From Candidatus Edwardsbacteria bacterium (GTDB lineage Bacteria > Edwardsbacteria > AC1 > EtOH8): 64,000 nucleotides of DNA. The notes under the pieces are model-generated. The model made no database searches. It was not told the origin of the DNA and was given only the letters and a program-made list of their open reading frames with translations. The position numbers and the translations under genes were made by a program. How positions within the stretch are numbered: the stretch's first letter is position 1; every line of letters begins with the position of its first letter. This document shows positions 8,545 to 15,846 of this stretch, one piece after another. Location of the stretch: the NCBI GenBank assembly GCA_031082425.1, contig JAVHLB010000001.1, forward strand, positions 287,723-351,722, written 5' to 3'.

Positions 8545-9051
8545 ATGAAGAAATTCATCATGCTTTTGCTGCCGATCTTAACTTTTTCTCTGGCCTTGAC
8601 CACATTAGCTTTGGCCGAAGAGGGCGACAGCCTGAAGGTGAAAAATGAGATCAAAACCAAAAACCAGGGCGAGGAGATCCAATTGAGGGTTCGCACTGAA
8701 GAGGGCCAAAAGGGACAGGGCGAAATGATCCAGACCAGAACCAGGGAAGAGAAGAAACTGGCCGAGGGAGATTCTGTCGAGGCAAAGGAACAGAACAAGG
8801 TCCGCACCCAGAATAAAGGCCAGGACCAGAAGATCCGCACTCGCACCGAGGAAGGCGACAAGGGCCAGGGCGAAATGACCCAGACCAGATATCGTGACGA
8901 GGATGGGGATGGTATATCCGATTCCACCCAGACCAAGGAGCAAACCAGAACCCGTACCCGAAAAAAGGACGGAAAGGATGATGATATGACCCCCAAGGGC
9001 GGGGCCAATGGCAAGAAGGGCAGCAGCACAACCACCGGGCGGGGACGGTAG
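8545..9051 (+). CDS. Secreted charged repeat protein of unknown function
   Basis: The start is ATG 8545, preceded by a strong AAGGAGG. The 168-residue product has a signal peptide (1-24, LALAEEG). The mature chain is almost entirely charged and polar, with no cysteine and no aromatic core. It contains two tandem repeats of about 48-50 residues (26-73 and 74-123), each with EGDS, a KN..KT/RTQN segment and the block RTEEG-x-KGQGEM-x-QTR (50-65 and 100-115). DEDGDGISD (117-125) resembles a calcium-binding thrombospondin-3/dockerin loop. The tail is basic and glycine-rich. It is probably intrinsically disordered and extracytoplasmic. Acid/base alternation might allow self-association or binding of polyanions; this is inference. 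Confidence 0.75.
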   Translation: MKKFIMLLLPILTFSLALTTLALAEEGDSLKVKNEIKTKNQGEEIQLRVRTEEGQKGQGEMIQTRTREEKKLAEGDSVEAKEQNKVRTQNKGQDQKIRTRTEEGDKGQGEMTQTRYRDEDGDGISDSTQTKEQTRTRTRKKDGKDDDMTPKGGANGKKGSSTTTGRGR

Positions 9052-9068
9052 ATCGGCACTTAATAATG

Positions 9069-9096
9069 AAGCGCAGGACTTAATTTGCCTGCGCTT
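9069..9096 (+). terminator. Hairpin terminator
   Basis: AAGCGCAGG (9069-9077) pairs with CCTGCGCTT (9088-9096), followed by a T-rich stretch, 17 bases after the stop of the repeat-protein gene. Confidence 0.75.
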
Positions 9097-9134
9097 TTCT
9101 TGCTTTGTGGCATCATATTTAAGGAAGACGAATC

Positions 9135-10250
9135 ATGAGGAATTTACAATTCTATATTACCGGGATAATCACAATAGTTTTATCAGGAACCTTGTTTGCT
9201 CAGTTCAAAGGAAGCATCGGGGTGAGCGGCGAATACGATAGCAATGCCTATAATGATTCCTATGGAGGAGGCAGCATGGTCGGAACCGCCTTTCTAGACC
9301 TCACCTCAGATATTGACATGAAATTAGCCGGGATGGTGCTGGGAGCTGATTATTCCGGCAGCTACAGCGCCTACCTCAGCTATCTGGGCATCAATCAAAA
9401 CGACCATTTGCTGAAAATGATCCTGTGGCGGAATTTGGGAAAAGATGGTTTCGTTGGTTTGGGTGGCGCTTATAGCCTTCAATTCAATGCTGCGGACCGC
9501 TCGGCTTATGATACCAATAATTTTAAAGTTATCGGCGAGACAAAAATATATATTGCTCAACCGGTGCTGTTAAAAGCGGACGGGGCCCTGGGGAGATATC
9601 AATATAAGAATTTGCCAAAATATGACTTTGATCAATCAATAGCAAACCTATCTATAAATTTATTTCTTCCTACCCGGAGCGGTTTGACAATTTTAGCAGG
9701 ATATAAAAAGTACGATTTCTCTCCATTGCCTGCCGACAGCCAGGTTCCAGTGAATATTACCAACCTGTCGCCGGGTTGCCGTGTTAGCCAGGGGTTTGGA
9801 TCAAATGTCGGCCTTTCCCTGGAATACTCTTATTTAACAAACCAGGTGACCACCGCTGATCCTTATTACATGCCCGATACTTTGCTGAACGAGGTGAATG
9901 ATTATTTTGATTATTCCGGCGGCCGGGTGGGGGCAAAAATAACTTTAAAACTAGAACCCGCCGGGAAAGTGGCCCTTTGGACCAACCATACCAGCAGAAG
10001 TTATGACAAGCTTGACGCCTATAGCCTTCCGGCAGCGGATAATGCCAGCATACTGACCAGACAAAGCTTGGGGACCGTCCGGCTGGATCGAGAGACTGTT
10101 TTGGGAATAGACTACACCGCTCCGTTATCAGAAGGCGCAAACAGCCTAGATTTGGAGGCGGGGGTTAGCTATGCCAACAATTCATCCAACGATCAACTCT
10201 ATAATTATAAAAAACTCCTGGCATATGCTGGGATTAACTATAATTTTTAA
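9135..10250 (+). CDS. Predicted outer-membrane beta-barrel protein
   Basis: This 371-residue protein has a signal peptide (1-22, SGTLFAQ). Alternating hydrophobic/polar strands rich in Y, G and S follow, including YDSNAYNDSYGGGS near the N-terminus, a common feature of these barrels. It ends in YAGINYNF with the C-terminal phenylalanine expected of BamA substrates. The protein has no further motif and I do not recognise a family, so a structural or porin-like role is only likely from topology. AAGGAAGA upstream supports ATG 9135. The next gene follows after 12 bases and may be co-transcribed. Confidence 0.7.
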   Translation: MRNLQFYITGIITIVLSGTLFAQFKGSIGVSGEYDSNAYNDSYGGGSMVGTAFLDLTSDIDMKLAGMVLGADYSGSYSAYLSYLGINQNDHLLKMILWRNLGKDGFVGLGGAYSLQFNAADRSAYDTNNFKVIGETKIYIAQPVLLKADGALGRYQYKNLPKYDFDQSIANLSINLFLPTRSGLTILAGYKKYDFSPLPADSQVPVNITNLSPGCRVSQGFGSNVGLSLEYSYLTNQVTTADPYYMPDTLLNEVNDYFDYSGGRVGAKITLKLEPAGKVALWTNHTSRSYDKLDAYSLPAADNASILTRQSLGTVRLDRETVLGIDYTAPLSEGANSLDLEAGVSYANNSSNDQLYNYKKLLAYAGINYNF

Positions 10251-10262
10251 AAGGGCACAGCC

Positions 10263-10460
10263 ATGAAAAGGAACAAAAAGCTGTTGGGGGAAATAATGAT
10301 GACCCACGGGTTCATCTCGGTGGAACACATAATCCAGGCCAGATATAAACAGATCAACGATTCTTCAAAAAAGATCGGGGAGTGCTTGGTAGAGATGGGA
10401 TGCATTAACCGACAACAGTTGGCGTATGCCATAAGGGAGCAAAACCCGGAGCAAAGATAA
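10263..10460 (+). CDS. Stand-alone MshEN-like (GspE N-terminal) domain protein
   Basis: This small 65-residue protein has a pattern (KLLGEIMMTHGFIS...HIIQARYKQ...IGECLVEMGCINRQQLAYAI) matching one half of the type II secretion/type IV pilus ATPase N-terminal domain. That is the MshEN fold with the LGE/L-L--G-I--E-L--AL register repeated twice. In MshE-type ATPases this domain binds cyclic di-GMP or contacts the inner-membrane platform. No ATPase follows, so this is a free domain, possibly a c-di-GMP-responsive adaptor. The start is ATG 10263 with AAGGG upstream. A hairpin and two parS sites lie just after it. Confidence 0.65.
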   Translation: MKRNKKLLGEIMMTHGFISVEHIIQARYKQINDSSKKIGECLVEMGCINRQQLAYAIREQNPEQR

Positions 10461-10477
10461 ACACGGTTCCCGAATAC

Positions 10478-10501
10478 GGAATGTTTCACGTGAAACATTC
10501 C
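10478..10501. other. parS chromosome-partitioning site 1
   Basis: The 16-mer TGTTTCACGTGAAACA (10482-10497) matches the bacterial parS consensus TGTTNCACGTGAAACA, the DNA target of ParB. It lies within a perfect 24-bp palindrome (10478-10501). It is in a non-coding gap. Confidence 0.9.
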
Positions 10502-10526
10502 CCAGATAACACAAACCATTAACGTT

Positions 10527-10560
10527 CAACTCTCCTGCAAACCAGGCCGCAGGAGAGTTG
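10527..10560 (+). terminator. Hairpin between the two parS sites
   Basis: CAACTCTCCTGC (10527-10538) pairs perfectly with GCAGGAGAGTTG (10549-10560) around a 10-base loop, followed by TTGTT. It is a probable terminator for the gene ending at 10460, but the T tract is short and it lies exactly between two ParB sites. Confidence 0.6.
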
Positions 10561-10561
10561 T

Positions 10562-10577
10562 TGTTCCACGTGAAACA
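10562..10577. other. parS chromosome-partitioning site 2
   Basis: TGTTCCACGTGAAACA is identical to the classical Bacillus-type parS 16-mer. Its centre is 80 bp from the centre of site 1. The remaining 10578-10759 stretch shows no gene. Confidence 0.9.
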
Positions 10578-10759
10578 ACCCCAAAATCAAATTCCGGCAA
10601 ATACTATTTTTACATAGCTTTTAAGCGGTTGTGATTTTGCCCGGCTTCCGATGATGTTCCCGAGGTATTTTTATCGTTGATTTTTTTCAACGGGAGATAT
10701 ACAATTCATGTGGGGCTGCCGTGTGTCAAAAAATAATCTATTAAATAAAGGAGGAGGTT

Positions 10760-11296
10760 ATGAGAATGGGGTTTATATTTACCGGCGTCTTTTGGGGGGT
10801 GGTGCTTATCCTGATAGGTTTGGGCGTGATAATCAATGTGGTATTCGGGATAAAGATACCCGTCTTCAGGACCTTATTTGCCTTGTTCCTGATCTACCTG
10901 GGCCTTCAGATGTTGACCGGGATCTCTCTTTGGAACAAAAGCAAAAAAACAGCAGTATTCGAGGAAAAGACCGTCGAAGTTACCACGGCCTCAGACAAGT
11001 ACGATGTGATCTTTGGCAAGGGGGAGATCGACCTTTCCGGCATAGAGCTTAAGGATCAGAATGTTAGGGTGGACATCAACACCATCTTCGGCGGGTCGGT
11101 AATTAAGATCGATCCCGCCGTTCCCACCAAGATCGTCGCCAGTTCGGCCTTCGGCGGGGTCCATCTGCCGGACGGCAATGTGGTGGCCTTCGGTCAATAC
11201 ACATATAAAACAGACAATTTTAAAAGTTCGGAGAGGCACCTGCTGATCCATGCAACGGTGGTTTTTGGCGGCATAGAGTTCGTTGCAAAACAATAG
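10760..11296 (+). CDS. LiaF-like membrane protein (cell-wall-active response domain)
   Basis: This 178-residue protein has two N-terminal membrane helices (about 4-28 and 31-52), then a cytoplasmic or exposed beta-rich domain (75-178). The domain carries repeated VI/INTIFGGS, SAFGGV and VVFGGIEF motifs. The repeated F-G-G turns are typical of the right-handed beta-helix-like LiaF/DUF2154/DUF1707-associated domain. In Firmicutes LiaF restrains the LiaRS envelope-stress system; here no kinase/regulator pair is adjacent, so only a general envelope role can be proposed. The start follows a strong GGAGGAGG site. It is monocistronic by spacing. Confidence 0.7.
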   Translation: MRMGFIFTGVFWGVVLILIGLGVIINVVFGIKIPVFRTLFALFLIYLGLQMLTGISLWNKSKKTAVFEEKTVEVTTASDKYDVIFGKGEIDLSGIELKDQNVRVDINTIFGGSVIKIDPAVPTKIVASSAFGGVHLPDGNVVAFGQYTYKTDNFKSSERHLLIHATVVFGGIEFVAKQ

Positions 11297-11397
11297 TGCT
11301 GTTTTAAAGATATCACCAAATTATTTACTTGAAATTTTATTCATCATCTGGTAATCTATGATACGTATCTAAGGCATTAATTAAACGGGAGCGGGCG

Positions 11398-12468
11398 ATG
11401 GATATCAAAAAGACGCTTTTATCGGAAGATAAGCTGAAGCCATTGTTTCAAGATCCTCTAAAACTGGTTTTCGGAAGAAATTTCACCGATCACATGTTCA
11501 CCATGGAATATACCATTGATAAGGGCTGGCATAATGCCGAGATAAAGCCCTATCAGCCATTGATGCTTGATCCCGCCGCCAATGTTCTTCACTATAGCCA
11601 GGAGGTTTTCGAAGGTCAAAAGGCCTATAAGTCCCCCAAGGATGAGATTCTATTGTTTCGGCCACAGGAAAACGCCAAGCGCATTAACCACTCCCTTAAA
11701 AGAATGTGCATGCCGGAGATCCCGGAGGAGATATATTTACAAGCGGAGTGCGAGTTGTTGAAACTGGAGGAACGGTGGATCCCCACGGCCGTGGGGGCCT
11801 CTTTATATATCCGCCCGGCGGTCATCAGCACCGAGGCCGCGTTGGGGGTAAAACCCGCCGATAGGTATCTTTTCTTCATCATCCTTTCTCCGGTGGGTCC
11901 GTATTTTCAGGAGGGTTTCAACCCGGTGGGGCTTTGGGTCAGCGACAGCTACACCCGGGCAGCCCAGGGCGGCACCGGCGAAGCCAAGACCGGCGGGAAT
12001 TATGCCGGCACCCTGCTGGCTTCCAAAATTGCCAAGGACAAGGGCTGCAGCCAGGTATTGTGGCTGGACGCAGTGGAGCACAAATATATCGAAGAAGTGG
12101 GGGCCATGAATATATTTTTCATAATCGACAACAAGCTGGTAACCCCAAAACTCTCCGGAAGCATCCTGCAGGGCATCACCCGCAAATCGGTGCTCCAGAT
12201 AGCCGAGGACCTGGGGATCGTTCCCCAGGAACGGCAGATCCCGATCGACGAACTGATAGAGGGCATCAATAACAAAAAAGTTACCGAGGCTTTTGGCGCC
12301 GGCACCGCGGCGGTGATAAGTCCGGTGAGCAGGATAAATTATAAAGACAATGAATATGTCATCTCACAAGAAACGGGGCCGTGGGCAAAAATATTCTTCG
12401 ATACCCTGACCGGGATACAATACGGGGAAAAAGAGGACAAGTACGGCTGGGTTTACAGGGTGAAGTAA
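11398..12468 (+). CDS. ilvE: Branched-chain amino-acid aminotransferase (class IV PLP)
   Basis: The 356 residues match type-II branched-chain aminotransferases along the whole length: YSQEVFEGQKAYK near residue 65, IRPAVI, GGNYAG...A with the PLP-lysine region (SDSYTRAAQGGTGEAKTGGNY), VLWLDAVEHKYIEEVGAMNIFF and EAFGAGTAAVISPV. It transfers amino groups between glutamate and the 2-oxo acids of valine, leucine and isoleucine in the cytoplasm. GGGAG precedes ATG 11398, and a strong terminator follows 17 bases after the stop. It is monocistronic and not near other ilv/leu genes in this window. Confidence 0.95.
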   Translation: MDIKKTLLSEDKLKPLFQDPLKLVFGRNFTDHMFTMEYTIDKGWHNAEIKPYQPLMLDPAANVLHYSQEVFEGQKAYKSPKDEILLFRPQENAKRINHSLKRMCMPEIPEEIYLQAECELLKLEERWIPTAVGASLYIRPAVISTEAALGVKPADRYLFFIILSPVGPYFQEGFNPVGLWVSDSYTRAAQGGTGEAKTGGNYAGTLLASKIAKDKGCSQVLWLDAVEHKYIEEVGAMNIFFIIDNKLVTPKLSGSILQGITRKSVLQIAEDLGIVPQERQIPIDELIEGINNKKVTEAFGAGTAAVISPVSRINYKDNEYVISQETGPWAKIFFDTLTGIQYGEKEDKYGWVYRVK

Positions 12469-12484
12469 TTTAATAAACGATAAA

Positions 12485-12514
12485 AAGAGCGAAGACAGCA
12501 GGGTCTTCGCTCTT
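12485..12514 (+). terminator. Strong hairpin terminator after ilvE
   Basis: A perfect 12-bp stem AAGAGCGAAGAC / GTCTTCGCTCTT with a 6-base loop lies just downstream of the ilvE stop. The T tract is short. Confidence 0.8.
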
Positions 12515-12536
12515 GATTTATAACAATGATCGATAT

Positions 12537-13265
12537 ATGAAAAATTTAAAATACGCAATAAAATTAGGCGCGTTGCTTATGGTGCCTTCTATCTGCCAAG
12601 CAAGGGGCCTAAAAGATGTACCAACTCCCTCCGGATATGCGCGGGTGCAATATGCCGACAGCTCGTATTCTGGCTGGATTCAGAGGCTTCCGATAAAAGA
12701 TGACGATGTTATCTTGGGATACGATGGGGAGCCGGTCATTTCGTCCTTTTACAGCGTTCTGGCGGTGGTTGATATGCCAATGCTGTTCAGCCGGGACCTG
12801 GAGCAGTGTGCGGACTGGTGCTTCAGGTTCCGGGCGGAGTATTTTAAACAGACCAAAAGGCTGAAACAACTCTACCTTTTTGATTATAACGGAAAACGTA
12901 GGTACTACCGGGATAGCGGCCAGACATACAAGGGGTTTCTAAGATGGACCATGGGCAACGCAAATTCCTATTCCTTGAAAAAGGGTTGCCGAACGGTTGC
13001 GGAGACAGATTTGCGGCCGGGGGACATGCTGGTGCAAAATCAAACCGGAGGGGTGGGACATGTTTCGGTGGTGATGGATGTTTGCCGGGATGACAAGGGG
13101 AACGAGCGCTATCTTATAGGCTACAGTTTTATGCCGGCCCAGCAGTTTCACATAGAAAGAGCCGGGGGCGACAAGGGAAAGAAAGGCTGGTTCTCGATAC
13201 CGGAATACAGACAATACCTAAGGCTTTATTTGGATTTTGGGGACCCGATATATAAAAGATTCTAA
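12537..13265 (+). CDS. DUF4846-family secreted protein
   Basis: This 242-residue protein starts at ATG 12537 with a hydrophobic leader (about 1-20). The core resembles the DUF4846 family: SGWIQRLPI, an E/DQCADWCFRFRAEYF helix, a fill-in Y.G.LRWTMGNANSYSLKK region, RPGDMLVQNQTGGVGHVSVVMDV and YSFMPAQQFHI. The G-H-V and F-M-P-A-Q segments are reminiscent of papain-like/NlpC folds, which might make it an enzyme acting on envelope material, but function is unproven. The start lies just after the ilvE terminator and has no clear ribosome site, so the exact N-terminus is uncertain. Confidence 0.7.
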   Translation: MKNLKYAIKLGALLMVPSICQARGLKDVPTPSGYARVQYADSSYSGWIQRLPIKDDDVILGYDGEPVISSFYSVLAVVDMPMLFSRDLEQCADWCFRFRAEYFKQTKRLKQLYLFDYNGKRRYYRDSGQTYKGFLRWTMGNANSYSLKKGCRTVAETDLRPGDMLVQNQTGGVGHVSVVMDVCRDDKGNERYLIGYSFMPAQQFHIERAGGDKGKKGWFSIPEYRQYLRLYLDFGDPIYKRF

Positions 13266-13273
13266 TTTCCCTC

Positions 13274-13320
13274 TTGACAAAAGGGGGTAAATTTTGTATA
13301 TTTATGTAAGTTCTTACTTA
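13274..13320 (+). promoter_or_regulatory. Consensus promoter with adjacent inverted repeat (candidate MarR operator)
   Basis: TTGACA (13274-13279), 17 bases, TATATT (13297-13302). TAAGT (13307-13311) and ACTTA (13316-13320) form a short inverted repeat at the expected transcription start, where an autoregulating MarR protein could bind. ATG-less leader of about 38 bases to GTG 13348. Confidence 0.65.
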
Positions 13321-13347
13321 ATTTATTACCCAATATGGAGATCCGCC

Positions 13348-14301
13348 GTGACCGAATTGATAAAAAGACTGGGCGAACTGGCTGCGGCCAGCCGCATTAA
13401 GCGATTGGGTGAAAGCCTGATGCACGATGTGGGGCAGGTGTATAAAGAGCAGGGGCTTGATTTTGAACCCAAGTGGTTCCTGATCTTCTATCAACTGACC
13501 CGGCAACCGGCGATGTCGGTTACCGAGCTGGCCAGGGAGGTGGGCATCACCTATCCGGCGGTCAACCAGCTGGCGGCCGAGATGGCCAGAGCGGGGTTGG
13601 TGGATTCGATGGGCGACCCAAAGGACAAAAGGAAAAGGCTTATATCCTTGACCGAAAAGGGCCGGTCCCTGATGACCTCCATAAAACCGTTGTGGAAGGT
13701 CATTGAAACAAGCACCTCTGAATTGCTGGGAGAACTGGATTGTAATTTTCTGCAAATGATCGGTCAGATAGAGGATGCCCTGGAACATAAAAGCATGTAT
13801 CAACGGGTAGCGGAGAAAATAAAAAGCCGCCAGTATAAGGAGGTCGATATCGTTGAATTCAAAACAAAATATAAAGAACCCTTTTATCAGTTGAACCAGC
13901 AGTGGTTGGAGGAATACTTCACCGTTGAGCCGGCTGATGAAAGCCTGTTGTTGCACCCAGAGGCCAATATCATCAAGCCCGGAGGAAAAATATTGTTTGC
14001 CGTCATTGGCGGAAAAGCAATCGGCACCGTGGCCCTTATAAATAAAGGAAAAGGCAAATACGAGCTGGCCAAATTGGCGGTAGCCCCGGAATTCCGGGGA
14101 AGAATGGTGGGCAAAAAACTGGTCTTGGCCGCAATCAAAGAATCTACGGCCCTAAAGGCAAAAATATTGCTGGTCCGTACAAATCCCAGATTGGACTCGG
14201 CTAATCGGCTGTACCGCAGCATGGGCTTCAAATATTCCGGAAACGACCATAGTGGCGACTATCAGCGGTCAACGATCGTATTGACCCTCACCCTAAAATA
14301 A
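13348..14301 (+). CDS. MarR-GNAT fusion: transcription regulator with acetyltransferase domain
   Basis: GGAG seven bases upstream selects GTG 13348, giving 317 residues. The N-terminal half (about 1-140) is a MarR winged helix (VTELAREVGITYPAVNQLAAEMARAGLV then a wing with DPKDKRKRLISLTEKG). The C-terminal half (about 150-317) is a GNAT fold with a clear acetyl-CoA loop (LAVAPEFRGRMVGKKLV) and ANRLYRSMGF. Fusions of this type are known in several bacteria; the acetyltransferase may act on a ligand or on protein and the MarR part may autoregulate. The gene has its own consensus promoter with an inverted repeat at the start point. Confidence 0.85.
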   Translation: MTELIKRLGELAAASRIKRLGESLMHDVGQVYKEQGLDFEPKWFLIFYQLTRQPAMSVTELAREVGITYPAVNQLAAEMARAGLVDSMGDPKDKRKRLISLTEKGRSLMTSIKPLWKVIETSTSELLGELDCNFLQMIGQIEDALEHKSMYQRVAEKIKSRQYKEVDIVEFKTKYKEPFYQLNQQWLEEYFTVEPADESLLLHPEANIIKPGGKILFAVIGGKAIGTVALINKGKGKYELAKLAVAPEFRGRMVGKKLVLAAIKESTALKAKILLVRTNPRLDSANRLYRSMGFKYSGNDHSGDYQRSTIVLTLTLK

Positions 14302-14324
14302 TCACAATCGAAGGAGCAACAAAC

Positions 14325-15644
14325 ATGATGCGAAAAACATTTTTTCTCATTTTGATCGCAGTAATGTTGCCGGGGCTGGCCCCGGCCCTGCCGGCAACAC
14401 AGACAGCTATTGACAAGGCCATCAGAAAATCGGTGGTCGACTCGGTTTCCAAACTGCTGGCGGATAACTATGTTTTCCCCGACAAGGCCAAGGCCATGTC
14501 GGCATTACTGCGGAAGAATCTCAAAGTCGGCACTTATGATCGATTATCCAATCCGGAGGAATTCGCCGAGCGTCTTACCAACGACCTGCGGTCAGTAACT
14601 AAGGACCGCCATCTGGCGGTGATATATGGTCCGCAACGAATTGCCCAAATGCGCTGCGATACCATAAATGGAGAAACCCTCCCGGAGGTCATCCGGGCCC
14701 ACCAGCGCGATAATTTCGGATTTCGAAAGGTTGAACTGATGCCAGGGAACGTCGGATACATAGATTTTAGGATGTTCGACAATACACAGCTGCCAGGGGC
14801 CGGTGCGGCTGCGGTGTCAGCCATGAATTTTATAGCCAATGCCCAGGCAGTCATCTTCGATCTGCGCCGAAACGGCGGGGGATGTCCCGAGATGATCCAG
14901 CTCATAAGCACCTACCTGTTCGAGGGCGAGGCCCACCTCAACGATCTTTACCTCCGTCCCTCCAATCTTACCCAACAGTATTGGATACTTCCCTGGGTGC
15001 CGGGGCCGCGCTTGGCCAAAGTGCCGGTCTATATTCTGACCAGTAACTATACTTTCTCGGGGGCCGAGGAGTTCTCTAATAACCTGCGGGAACTGAGGCG
15101 GGCCACCATCGTCGGCCAGACCACCGGAGGTGGCGCTCATCCGGTCGACTTTAAGATACTCAATGACCTTTTCATACTAAAGGTATCGATCGGCCGGGCC
15201 ATAAACCCTATATCGAAAAACAACTGGGAGGGCACCGGGGTCCAGCCCCATGTCAAAGTACCGGCCGACAGCGCCCTTGATATCGCCTACCTGATGGCCC
15301 TGGATACATTGCTCAAGTCTGCCATCGATCCCGGCGAAAAACAGGAACTATCCTCCATCAGGACCATCAAACAGGCTGCACTTGCAGCGGTAAATGTTCC
15401 GGCAGAGCTGCTGCAGCGGTACGCCGGAAGCTACGGCCTTAGGACCATCAGCCTTGCGGAGGGCCAGCTTTACTACCGGCGCGAACAGGGCCCCAAATGG
15501 AAACTGCTTCCCCTGTCGGAGAAAAATTTCGTGGTTGACGAGGTGGGCGGGCAGGTACTGTTCAGGGTCGATGATGCCGGAACGGTGGCCGGATTTGACC
15601 TGATTCGCGCTCCAGGCGATACTGTTCGCTGTCTGCGACAGTAG
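14325..15644 (+). CDS. S41-family serine peptidase (tail-specific/IRBP-like), secreted
   Basis: This 439-residue protein has a signal peptide (1-23), a helical N-terminal cap, then the S41 catalytic fold. Landmarks are VGYIDFRMF, VIFDLRRNGGG, the nucleophile motif TFSGAEEF (Ser245) and VGQTTGGGAHPV. There is no obvious PDZ domain, so it belongs with the shorter IRBP/retinoid-binding-protein-like S41 enzymes rather than CtpA. The C-terminal 90 residues form an extra beta-rich domain (YAGSYGLRTISLAEGQLYYRR) seen in some beta-lactamase- and S41-like proteins. It would act in the periplasm or outside. It follows the MarR-GNAT gene by 23 bases and may share its transcript. Confidence 0.8.
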   Translation: MMRKTFFLILIAVMLPGLAPALPATQTAIDKAIRKSVVDSVSKLLADNYVFPDKAKAMSALLRKNLKVGTYDRLSNPEEFAERLTNDLRSVTKDRHLAVIYGPQRIAQMRCDTINGETLPEVIRAHQRDNFGFRKVELMPGNVGYIDFRMFDNTQLPGAGAAAVSAMNFIANAQAVIFDLRRNGGGCPEMIQLISTYLFEGEAHLNDLYLRPSNLTQQYWILPWVPGPRLAKVPVYILTSNYTFSGAEEFSNNLRELRRATIVGQTTGGGAHPVDFKILNDLFILKVSIGRAINPISKNNWEGTGVQPHVKVPADSALDIAYLMALDTLLKSAIDPGEKQELSSIRTIKQAALAAVNVPAELLQRYAGSYGLRTISLAEGQLYYRREQGPKWKLLPLSEKNFVVDEVGGQVLFRVDDAGTVAGFDLIRAPGDTVRCLRQ

Positions 15645-15846
15645 CTGACGGCAAGTTAAACGAATCCCCAGATAAAGAGGGCATTCTTTTGAGCGGGGGT
15701 TTAGCCCGTTTCTTACCCAGGCCTCAAGCCTTGGTAATGAAGCGATTCATAATATGTTCTAATGGGTATAAAAAACGAAACAAAACCGACGCTATCCATG
15801 TAATTTGCTATGATACTTAACCTTTGAATCACAATACGGAGTCACT

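Noticed and set aside
8600..8900. CRISPR-like direct repeats
   Set aside because: The repeats are in-frame protein repeats of a secreted protein, only two units, with coding-type variation.
8329..10759. Replication origin next to parS and mnmG
   Set aside because: parS and mnmG suggest an origin-proximal position, but I found no cluster of DnaA boxes (TTATCCACA type) or AT-rich unwinding element and no dnaA, dnaN, parA or parB.
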